Part shown: piece after piece, positions 26,680-36,495 of the stretch
Position numbering within the stretch: position 1 is the first letter of the stretch
Layout: the number at the start of each line of letters is the position of its first letter
Source: an uncultured Bacilli bacterium
Lineage (GTDB): Bacteria; Bacillota_I; Bacilli_A; RF39; UBA660
DNA: 36,495 bases
Assembly: GCA_947623735.1 (NCBI GenBank)
Contig: CANQHE010000009.1
Location: 1-36,495, forward strand
Direction: 5' to 3'
Program-made: the position numbers and the translations under genes
Notes under the pieces: generated by a model
What the model was told of the DNA's origin: nothing
Seen by the model: the letters and a program-made list of their open reading frames with translations, nothing else
Databases searched by the model: none

Positions 26680-26754
26680 ATCTCACCTCTGTTATAACTA
26701 TTATATAACAGTATATACACATTGTCAATCAAAAAAAAGAATACTTAAAGTACT

Positions 26755-27600
26755 CTATTTATTATTTATTAAACCTTGATTTTTCCAACTAGATGTAAGT
26801 CCATGGTCAATATATATACATTCCCCAGACATATAAGAACAAATATCACTTCCCATGACCACTAGAGGATAGCCCATGTCTTTAGCCTCCGCGGCATATC
26901 CATTCCATCCTTTTATAAACATTCCCTCAATCATTTCTTTACCCTCTTCGGCATTTAAAGTAGGACTTGAAGATTTATTAAAGTCATCAGATAAACCCGT
27001 AATTGTATAACCAGGACATATCGCATTTATTCTAATATATTTGGAAATAAACTCTGTTGCCATACACTTATTTGTAACATAAGTATTCATACATTGCTTA
27101 GCAAATACATACGAATTACTTATAATATCGGGATGACTTTTATACCACTCTACCGCTTTATCCCAATTATCGATCTTAATTACTTCGAGACACGTTTTAT
27201 AATTTTGTTCATAGCCAAAACCACCCACAGATGAAATAAAATTAATACTCGCGTGTTTGCTAAGCCGTGGTAATAATGCCTCTACCATATATTTTTGGCC
27301 AAAAAAGTTTACTAATTGTACTTCTAATTCTTTTCCTTTGTAACCCGCGATAGCATGACATAAAAATAAAGCATCTATTCTTTCTGGTAATTCTTCTATT
27401 ACTCTATCAATTTCTTCTTTTCTTCCCAAATCAGCTTGTATCCTCTTGGTAACATTTGCCTCAATTGGATTAATATCTATCGCATAAACATTAGCTCCAA
27501 GTTCCCCTAATAACTCTGTTGCACTCCGACTCATTCCGGATGCCGAACCCGTAATTACTACATTTTTATTTTCATAACCAAATAATTTTTTTAAATCCAT
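26755..27600 (-). CDS. Short-chain dehydrogenase/reductase, hydroxysteroid-dehydrogenase/carbonyl-reductase-like
   Basis: VVITGSASGMSRSATELLGELGANVYAIDI, YVFAK catalytic pair, RINAICPGYTIT. Confidence 0.8.
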   Translation of the reverse strand: MDLKKLFGYENKNVVITGSASGMSRSATELLGELGANVYAIDINPIEANVTKRIQADLGRKEEIDRVIEELPERIDALFLCHAIAGYKGKELEVQLVNFFGQKYMVEALLPRLSKHASINFISSVGGFGYEQNYKTCLEVIKIDNWDKAVEWYKSHPDIISNSYVFAKQCMNTYVTNKCMATEFISKYIRINAICPGYTITGLSDDFNKSSSPTLNAEEGKEMIEGMFIKGWNGYAAEAKDMGYPLVVMGSDICSYMSGECIYIDHGLTSSWKNQGLINNK

Positions 27601-27646
27601 AATCTAATCCTCCATTACTATTATAACCAATTTAATTATTTTCTAC

Positions 27647-28219
27647 TTATTTTTTATTTACATATTTAATTCCATTTTTCCAAGCTTGTCCGACTTTTTC
27701 TCCTACTACATAATAACCATTTTGAAATTGGTCAAATATTAAAGCTTGAATTTTACTAGGGTCAACTTTACCCTCTGTTAGAACTTCTTCTCTAACACTA
27801 ACATTTTTAATTCTCCCTAGTACTCTGTAATCATAAATAGTCTGTTCGGCCTCTACTAGTTCACACTCTAAAGTAACTGGAAACTCATCAATTATTGGGG
27901 CATCAACAAACTTACTTTTTATCGCCGTTAAACCTGTTCTGGCAAATTTATCACTAACTTTATTTCCACTTGCTATTCCAAAATAATCAGCTTCATCCAT
28001 ATATTTTAATGAAGCAATACTAACTGTAAAAGCCTTCCTTTTTTTAATATTATCTGTAGTTTTATGGTCTTCACTAATATTTAACGCGACCATATCTTCA
28101 CTACATATTCCACCCCAAGCCATATTCATCACATCAACTACATCATCACTTCCATAAGTGGCAATCATTAAAACTGGCATTGGAAACAAATATGGTTTTA
28201 CTCCTAAATCTTTACGCAT
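27647..28219 (-). CDS. Flavin reductase-like (FMN-binding split-barrel) protein
   Basis: PMPVLMIATYGSDDVVDVMNMAWGGICSEDMVALNISEDHKTTDNIKKRKAFTVSIAS. Confidence 0.85.
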   Translation of the reverse strand: MRKDLGVKPYLFPMPVLMIATYGSDDVVDVMNMAWGGICSEDMVALNISEDHKTTDNIKKRKAFTVSIASLKYMDEADYFGIASGNKVSDKFARTGLTAIKSKFVDAPIIDEFPVTLECELVEAEQTIYDYRVLGRIKNVSVREEVLTEGKVDPSKIQALIFDQFQNGYYVVGEKVGQAWKNGIKYVNKK

Positions 28220-28231
28220 TATCTTTCCCTC

Positions 28232-28972
28232 CTAATTTCTCGCACATCCATCAACTTGTAATACTACCCCGGTAATATAACTCGCCATATCACTAGCTAA
28301 AAACAAAAAGGCATTTGCAATATCTCTTGTACTTCCAATTCTTCCAAGAGGAATACTCTTAATTAATGGCTCGATTACTTCTTTAGGTAAACTATCAACC
28401 ATTTCGGTTTTAATAATTCCTGGTGCGACCGCATTAACTCGAATATTAAATGGTGCAAGTTCTCTTGCTAAAGACTTCGTAATTCCATTTACAGCAAACT
28501 TTGATGCGGGATATCCCACGCCACTAGGTTGCCCATAAATACTAACCATCGAACTAGTATTAAGAATTACTCCTGAATTTTCTCTTTTCATATATGGCAC
28601 TACTGCTTTACACATATTAAATATGGCATTAACATTTATATCCATAATATTTTTAAAATCATCTATCGTAGTCTCTTCTATCTTTTTATTCGCTGATATT
28701 CCGGCATTATTAATAACAATATCTATCTTTCCATATTTATTATAGATATCTTTTATTGTCTCTTCTACTTCTTGATAATTAGAAAGTTTAGGATAGTATC
28801 CCTCGGCTTCTAATCCTTCTTTTTTTAACTCTTCTATTGCTTTATTAACGGTATCTTCTTTAGAACCAAATAAAATTACTCTAGCCCTATTTTGTAAAAA
28901 TGTTCTTACTACCTCTAAACCAATCCCTCTTGTTCCCCCAGTTACAATAACTACTTTTTCTTCTAAATTCAT
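28232..28972 (-). CDS. Short-chain dehydrogenase/reductase (FabG/BaiA-like)
   Basis: VVIVTGGTRGIGLEV, NNAGIS, GVGYPASK, FLFLASDMASYITGVVLQVDG. Confidence 0.88.
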   Translation of the reverse strand: MNLEEKVVIVTGGTRGIGLEVVRTFLQNRARVILFGSKEDTVNKAIEELKKEGLEAEGYYPKLSNYQEVEETIKDIYNKYGKIDIVINNAGISANKKIEETTIDDFKNIMDINVNAIFNMCKAVVPYMKRENSGVILNTSSMVSIYGQPSGVGYPASKFAVNGITKSLARELAPFNIRVNAVAPGIIKTEMVDSLPKEVIEPLIKSIPLGRIGSTRDIANAFLFLASDMASYITGVVLQVDGCARN

Positions 28973-28981
28973 ATTTCCTCC

Positions 28982-30283
28982 TTAATTATCATAAATGTAA
29001 TTATATAATTTTTCTACTTCTTCTCTTGCTACATTTTCATTATATAAAATAACACATATATATCTTATCATATTTAGATAAACTTCATATTTATTATCTG
29101 TTATATCTCTAAAAGCCCATCTATTATCCATTATATTTTTAATAATATTTTTATTTCTTTTATAAAATTCTTTACAATCAAGAATAGTTATCCCATTTAA
29201 ATTTTTAATATACGGAATATCTTTAATATTAAATTGCATTTTATATTTATATCTTATATCCCTATATCTACCCGCTAGATAGAAAAAAGACTTTAAATAA
29301 TCCTCTAATATTACTTTATTTTTACCTTTATTATATTCCTTTAAATATACATTATCTACTAAATCTTTAAATAATACCACTTTATAGGGAAGATCATCAT
29401 CTCTAACTGTAATAAAAATACACTTATTCTTTTTCTTATCTCCAAGTTTATTAAAATATTCTTCATATCTTATACCCTGTTTATCTTGCGTATCTTTATA
29501 TTCATTTTCATAAGCATATAACTTCATTTCGATTATATATCTTACATCATCATTTTCAATTACTATATCCGGTTGAAACTTATTATCATATTTCTTTTGT
29601 AAATGAATCTCTAAACTATTAATATCTCCTTTAAAATCTTTATCAATTAAATTAATAAAATTTTTAAGAGGTAATTCCTGATATGAAAACACATTATTTC
29701 TATCTATAAAATTTGCTAAAAAATTAGTATGAATATTTTCTATATTATAATAATTTATTTGCGATAATAATGAGTAAGGTATCTTTTTAAATATTTTATC
29801 TCTAAAAATAGACCTATCTACTTTTCTATTTAAATATTTTAAAAACACCTCTTCATTTTTAACTTGATAAGCTTTAATTCCCATTCCATATTGTTTACTA
29901 TTATCATCTCTAAAACACTCTTTATTAAGAATACTATCCTCTATTGGAGGTATATCCAAAATATCGCTAAATTCATAATAATACTTATCGTATATATCAC
30001 CCTTACACTCCGGATATAAATATTTCCATTTAGCTCTTATTTTATCATCAATCACTAAAGGATAATCTTTTGTTTTATCTAACAGTTTTGCTTTAGCAAT
30101 ATAATAATTATTAAACTTAAATAATATATAATCAGCTCCATTTACTAAACTTTTTCTCATTCTACTGGTTACTCTAAAACGTCCCCTTAAGCCTTTTTCT
30201 AAGCTTTGTTCTTTTAGTTCATTTATAAAATATCTAACTTTATCTAAACTATCCTCTTTGATTATAAATACTGCTACCTTCAT
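28982..30283 (-). CDS. PD-(D/E)XK nuclease superfamily protein with distinct N-terminal domain
   Basis: PDIVIENDDVRYIIEMK (D...ExK) followed by DKQGIRYEEYF; NIHTNFLANFID upstream motif. Confidence 0.65.
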   Translation of the reverse strand: MKVAVFIIKEDSLDKVRYFINELKEQSLEKGLRGRFRVTSRMRKSLVNGADYILFKFNNYYIAKAKLLDKTKDYPLVIDDKIRAKWKYLYPECKGDIYDKYYYEFSDILDIPPIEDSILNKECFRDDNSKQYGMGIKAYQVKNEEVFLKYLNRKVDRSIFRDKIFKKIPYSLLSQINYYNIENIHTNFLANFIDRNNVFSYQELPLKNFINLIDKDFKGDINSLEIHLQKKYDNKFQPDIVIENDDVRYIIEMKLYAYENEYKDTQDKQGIRYEEYFNKLGDKKKNKCIFITVRDDDLPYKVVLFKDLVDNVYLKEYNKGKNKVILEDYLKSFFYLAGRYRDIRYKYKMQFNIKDIPYIKNLNGITILDCKEFYKRNKNIIKNIMDNRWAFRDITDNKYEVYLNMIRYICVILYNENVAREEVEKLYNYIYDN

Positions 30284-30438
30284 AATTTCACCTTAATATA
30301 ATCCTATTTTATCATAAATTTATAATTATAAAAACTATCTATACATAATTTTACTTTATTTATAATTATTTACGTGTTATAATACTTTTAAGAAAGAAAA
30401 ATACTTTAAAATACATATAATAGAGTAAATCAAAATAT

Positions 30439-30467
30439 TTGATTTTTATAAAAAAATATAGTATTAT
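30439..30467 (+). promoter_or_regulatory. Promoter of candidate ncRNA
   Basis: TTGATT-17-TATTAT. Confidence 0.55.
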
Positions 30468-30474
30468 ATTACTA

Positions 30475-30645
30475 CAAGTTGTAATTGATTGCTTTGTGAA
30501 GATTTTATTCGAGGAACATATAAGTCAGTCTAAATTATGACATCATGAATAGCTTTGTGAAGAATTTATTCGAGGAACATATTAGTCTATTCGCTGTTAT
30601 AAAGGCTGTAATGAAATGAAATAATTTCATTCAGTCTTTTTTTTG
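30475..30645 (+). ncRNA. Candidate structured ncRNA with two tandem copies of a conserved motif and intrinsic terminator
   Basis: Copies of GCTTTGTGAAGAWTTTATTCGAGGAACATATWAGTC at about 30490 and 30551; outer stems GATTG/CAGTC and GAATAG/CTATTC; terminator AAAGGCTGtAATGAAAT...ATTTCATTCAGTCTTTTTTTT. Confidence 0.6.
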
Positions 30646-30778
30646 TTAATCTATAATAAAAAATAAAAGATTTAATAATGTATTTATGAGTATAAATAAA
30701 AGTATTCGAATAATTTAGATAAGAAAACTTAACTGCTGAGCGCTTGCCAACTTTCGATTAAAAAGAAGGCTTGATATT

Positions 30779-30868
30779 ATGAAGAAAAAAATTTTATTAA
30801 TCTCTTATCTAATATTAATTATCATTTTATTAATAGTCTCTTTAATAATTCTATGTATAAAAAAATAG
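30779..30868 (+). CDS. 29-aa hydrophobic peptide, type I toxin-like (copy 1)
   Basis: MKKKILLISYLILIIILLIVSLIILCIKK*; SD GAAGG; conserved 5' and 3' complementary elements. Confidence 0.6.
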   Translation: MKKKILLISYLILIIILLIVSLIILCIKK

Positions 30869-30896
30869 CATAGATTAAGTGCTTACCCTACTTTAA

Positions 30897-30930
30897 GCAA
30901 GTACTCAACTCAGCAAAGTTAAGTCTTCCT
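30897..30930. repeat. 3' element of TA-like copy 1, complementary to its 5' leader
   Basis: AGCAAGTACTCAACTCAGCAAAGTTAAGTCTTCC, near-identical to 31251-31284. Confidence 0.7.
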
Positions 30931-31014
30931 TTTTGCAAGTTTCCTTGCTATATTAAATATATCACAAATAAGTAATTTTAGCAATAAAAATGTTTAGTAT
31001 AAAGTATAAAATTC

Positions 31015-31043
31015 TTGTATAAATAGTGATTATTTGATATAAT
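31015..31043 (+). promoter_or_regulatory. Promoter of type I toxin-like copy 2
   Basis: TTGTAT-17-TATAAT, placing the transcript start at the GGAAAACTTAAC leader. Confidence 0.65.
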
Positions 31044-31106
31044 TTAGATAGGAAAACTTAACTGTTGAGTGCTTGCCAACTTTCTATTAGAAAGGAGGCT
31101 GATGAT

Positions 31107-31190
31107 TTGTATAAGAAAGATTTTTTAATTTTATCTCTTATTCTAATTATCTTCTTACTCATAGCCTTACTTTTTACTTTAGTAATTTAG
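31107..31190 (+). CDS. 27-aa hydrophobic peptide, type I toxin-like (copy 2), TTG start
   Basis: (L/M)YKKDFLILSLILIIFLLIALLFTLVI*; AAAGGAGG 8 nt upstream. Confidence 0.6.
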   Translation: MYKKDFLILSLILIIFLLIALLFTLVI

Positions 31191-31250
31191 TAACCTATAT
31201 TAAGAAAAAAGCACTCAATCTAGCATAGATTGGGTGCTTACCAATATAAC

Positions 31251-31284
31251 GGCAAGTACTCAACTCAGCAAAGTTAAGTCTTCC
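31251..31284. repeat. 3' element of TA-like copy 2, complementary to its 5' leader
   Basis: GGCAAGTACTCAACTCAGCAAAGTTAAGTCTTCC. Confidence 0.7.
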
Positions 31285-31329
31285 TTTTTTATTTTATGCC
31301 ATTTTCTCTGACAAATACATCATAACATA

Positions 31330-31363
31330 AAAACGACCTTTTTACAAGTCGTTTTCTATTTTT
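31330..31363. terminator. Intrinsic, possibly bidirectional, terminator
   Basis: AAAACGAC-CTTTTTACAA-GTCGTTTT-CTATTTTTT. Confidence 0.6.
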
Positions 31364-31437
31364 TACTCGAATTATTTCGAGTATCAATCACCTGGTGCCC
31401 TAAAGGGAGAAGTACGACAACTTATAATTTTCTTTTT

Positions 31438-32277
31438 CTAAAATATTCTATTTATTTTATAAATTGCTTCTTTTGATATGATTTTCTGTTCTGGATTAAT
31501 CTTTTTCAAAATAGGACCAATATATGGTTTTTCATTAGCATCAGAAAATATTAATCTTAAACCGTCTTTTACTTCTTGACTAACATCCATGAATTCAATT
31601 AATTTTTTAAAATATACATCTGAATGATGTAATCTAATAATATCTCCTTTTATAAAATATTGAATAGCCATCATTGCAAAAACAAAACGATCATTGTCAA
31701 TTAGAGAAAACTTTTTATTAAAATTGTCGCTAAGCCAATCTGCTCTACCAGGATATACATCGAAACCATAATCATTATACATCCAGTTATCAGTATCGAC
31801 AAATCTTACATTTCCATTATAGTCAATCATTATATTATCACCTTTTATATCGCCAAGAATAATTCCCATTTTATGAAATCTTTGAATCGCTTCATCAGCT
31901 TGTATTATATATCCAAGTAATTGTCTCGTATCCTTTAAAAATTGAAGATAATCAAAATCTTTATAATTTTTAAGAGGTTTTACTAAGTTATAGTAATATC
32001 CTTCTTTTTTCTTATCTTCATACCCAACTAAACCAATTGGAAAACAAGCGGCTACGTCAGAAAGTTGTCCTAGTAATTCTATTTTTTCAAATTTTCTAGG
32101 TAATTTTTCTTTATCTCGCATAAAATCAAATGTTTTAAATGCTATTTGCTCATTATACTTATGTATCGATGCTTCATCACCGAATCCTATTTGAGGATAT
32201 TCCTTATAGCGTTTTTCTTCTTCAATTATTAAAATAGGTAAAGTCGTATTATATAAATCATCTTTAATATAACTCAT
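31438..32277 (-). CDS. Protein-kinase-fold protein (eukaryotic-like kinase, divergent catalytic motifs)
   Basis: GFGDEASIHKYNEQIAFKTF, GIILGDIKGDNIMIDYNGNVRFVDTDN. Confidence 0.75.
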   Translation of the reverse strand: MSYIKDDLYNTTLPILIIEEEKRYKEYPQIGFGDEASIHKYNEQIAFKTFDFMRDKEKLPRKFEKIELLGQLSDVAACFPIGLVGYEDKKKEGYYYNLVKPLKNYKDFDYLQFLKDTRQLLGYIIQADEAIQRFHKMGIILGDIKGDNIMIDYNGNVRFVDTDNWMYNDYGFDVYPGRADWLSDNFNKKFSLIDNDRFVFAMMAIQYFIKGDIIRLHHSDVYFKKLIEFMDVSQEVKDGLRLIFSDANEKPYIGPILKKINPEQKIISKEAIYKINRIF

Positions 32278-32411
32278 AACTATTCATCTCCAAACAAAGC
32301 AATACTAATATGTATAGGCTTATTGACTTGTCAATATGCAAGTGTGTTTTCTAAATTGACAAGCAATCAATTTAAATTTGTGAATTATTATAACATATTT
32401 TCAAATATATT

Positions 32412-32440
32412 AAAACCCGAACTATAAAAGTTCGAGTTTC
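32412..32440 (-). terminator. Terminator of tRNA-Arg
   Basis: AAACTCGAAC-TTTTATA-GTTCGGGTTTT on minus strand. Confidence 0.65.
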
Positions 32441-32449
32441 CTATCAATC

Positions 32450-32526
32450 TGGTGTTCTCGGCGGGATTCGAACTCGCGACCTACCCCTTAGGAGGGGGTT
32501 GCTCTATCCAGCTGAGCTACGAGAAC
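32450..32526 (-). tRNA. tRNA-Arg (anticodon CCT), CCA encoded
   Basis: GTTCTCG...CGAGAAC-A-CCA; ACCCC-CTCCTAA-GGGGT anticodon arm. Confidence 0.95.
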
Positions 32527-32571
32527 AGATGAACAAAATAATTATATAACTATTTTATCCAAACTACAAGT

Positions 32572-33594
32572 TTATCTTTTTAAATTTTGACTTAAGTTAG
32601 CTTTAATAAAGTCTCCAACCTCCATTATTACCGGATATATAACATCATAAAGAGAGTGTACTCCTGGACTAATACTAGCATAATAAACTGGCATCAACCC
32701 TTTTTCTTTATGATAATTCTCTATAAATGCAAATATTTTTTCTTGTTCTAAAGCATTTACCAGTTTATCTTCTACTCCTTGAAAAGCACATATTGGAACA
32801 TTTATTTTTTTCAAGTTTTCATAAAACATCGGTCTAAAACTTGCTACTTCCTGATAAGTTTTTATTCCCTCGACTTGATTACCCATTCGAAATTGTCCCC
32901 CATTTTTTATAACTTGTCTTTTATGATAACTAAAAGTATCATTACTATCACTTCTTAAAAAAGCTTGATCCAGTGTAAATAAAGGAGAAAACAAACTTAA
33001 ACTTTTAACCTTTAAAGGATTATCCATAATATATAATGCACTAATAAGACCACCCATACAAGTACCAACAAAGTGATAATTTTGATAATTACCCCCAATT
33101 TGTTCAAGTATTTCTTTGATATCATCTCGCATTTGATAAAATGAACTATCTTTGATAATTGGTCTTTTTACTAATTGTTTAAGCTCCATCTTATCTTTAT
33201 CATCAAGTTTTAAACCTTCAATTACTTCCTTTAATTTAATTTTATCATTTTGAAGTAATAAACTACAAATTAAACGCGCATTAAGAGACGTAATATTAAA
33301 CTCTTTTAATAATTCAAGCATCTTCAATGTATCAATATTTTTCCCACTTAACCCATGATTTCTTAAATCTATTCTAAGTATAGCAGCATCACTTTTTAAA
33401 ATATCACTTAAATATTCATAATTACCTCGAGGATTGTAAAAACACTTTTTCCCATTTTTATTCTGTTTTACTCCCCTCTCATTTCTATCATAACCCCCAC
33501 TATGAAGCATAATTACCAAGTCATTTGCTTCTATTTTCCCTTCTAATACTCCTCTAATTATAAGGTTATCCTTCATTTTAAATTCTACATTCAT
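32572..33594 (-). CDS. Alpha/beta hydrolase with G-T-C-M-G nucleophile elbow
   Basis: LVIMLHSGGYDRNE, RIDLRNHGLSG, HFVGTCMGGLISALYI, GVEDKLV, GVHSLYD. Confidence 0.8.
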   Translation of the reverse strand: MNVEFKMKDNLIIRGVLEGKIEANDLVIMLHSGGYDRNERGVKQNKNGKKCFYNPRGNYEYLSDILKSDAAILRIDLRNHGLSGKNIDTLKMLELLKEFNITSLNARLICSLLLQNDKIKLKEVIEGLKLDDKDKMELKQLVKRPIIKDSSFYQMRDDIKEILEQIGGNYQNYHFVGTCMGGLISALYIMDNPLKVKSLSLFSPLFTLDQAFLRSDSNDTFSYHKRQVIKNGGQFRMGNQVEGIKTYQEVASFRPMFYENLKKINVPICAFQGVEDKLVNALEQEKIFAFIENYHKEKGLMPVYYASISPGVHSLYDVIYPVIMEVGDFIKANLSQNLKR

Positions 33595-33602
33595 CTTAAA
33601 TC

Positions 33603-36125
<2,523 letters not shown>

Positions 36126-36139
36126 ATTATCTCTCCCTA

Positions 36140-36375
36140 ACTTAAAAAAAGATGGCTACCAAAGGGCGAATAATCCGCGGTACCACCTTTTATTTTACTT
36201 ATAATTTTAACGCTTTCCAGCGGGATTTTAATCCAAGCTCCCAAGCAACCTTCAGAATTTTAGCTTACTTATCTCTCACCCTTAATAAGCTCTCTTTAAA
36301 GCATCAATTCTTACTCCTCTTGTTCTTTGCTTTTTACGTCTACTATTGTATCAAATATAAATTAATTTTGCAAGC
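36140..36375 (-). promoter_or_regulatory. T-box riboswitch leader of valS
   Basis: Minus strand AAAGGTGGTACCGCGGATTATTCGCCCTTTGGTAGCC with upstream stem I-like sequence. Confidence 0.88.
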
Positions 36376-36399
36376 CTAAACCTCTTCAATGTTAATCCT

Positions 36400-36450
36400 T
36401 TTTGAAAATGTCAGTACAAGATTTTTTGAAAATGTCAGTACTATCATATG
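36400..36450. repeat. Two direct repeats TTTTTGAAAATGTCAGTAC; possible end of an insertion sequence continuing beyond the window
   Basis: ccTTTTTGAAAATGTCAGTACaagattTTTTGAAAATGTCAGTACtatcatatgatag. Confidence 0.4.
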
Positions 36451-36495
36451 ATAGAATATATCTTCGGAAAGAAGGTATATTTTTATATTATATGC

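Noticed and set aside
30493-30608. Two repeated mini-ORFs (GTG starts, MKILFEEHISQSKL and MKNLFEEHISLFAVIKAVMK) within the ncRNA candidate
   Set aside because: No Shine-Dalgarno; the outer-helix covariation and the strong terminator support a structured RNA instead.
36152-36379. 75-aa plus-strand ORF
   Set aside because: Antisense to the valS T-box leader; no coding evidence.

Overview
AT-rich window, probably chromosomal, from a low-GC Bacillota/Mollicutes-like gut-type bacterium. Most genes are on the minus strand. Housekeeping content: mutL, yqeH-yqeG, gltX, valS with a T-box leader, ylbD/ylbE-like genes, metA, a UvrX-like Y-family polymerase with a YolD-like partner, and tRNA-Glu and tRNA-Arg. 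The strongest observation is that a sporulation sigma factor gene of the SigK type is split in two (14694-14367 and 11344-10973, minus strand) by a 3,026-bp element. This compact skin (sigK-intervening) element has an AATG core at each end, 16-bp perfect terminal inverted repeats, a SpoIVCA-like large serine recombinase, a membrane-anchored DUF3298/DUF4163-like cargo gene and an unannotated 58-aa ORF. Computational excision at the shared core gives an uninterrupted 705-nt frame encoding a complete pro-SigK-like protein. Other items: (i) three paralogous cell-surface proteins with GC-rich hypervariable C-terminal cassettes resembling the targets of diversity-generating retroelements, one interrupted by a single in-frame ochre codon; (ii) two tandem type I toxin-like loci with tiny hydrophobic peptides and 5'-3' mRNA end pairing; (iii) an adjacent tandem-repeat structured ncRNA candidate with promoter and terminator; (iv) tandem hairpin arrays with a 34-36 bp period; (v) an SDR/flavin-reductase/SDR cluster that may act on steroids or bile acids; (vi) an orphan PD-(D/E)XK nuclease. 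Protein assignments come from reading motifs only; no database searches were run.
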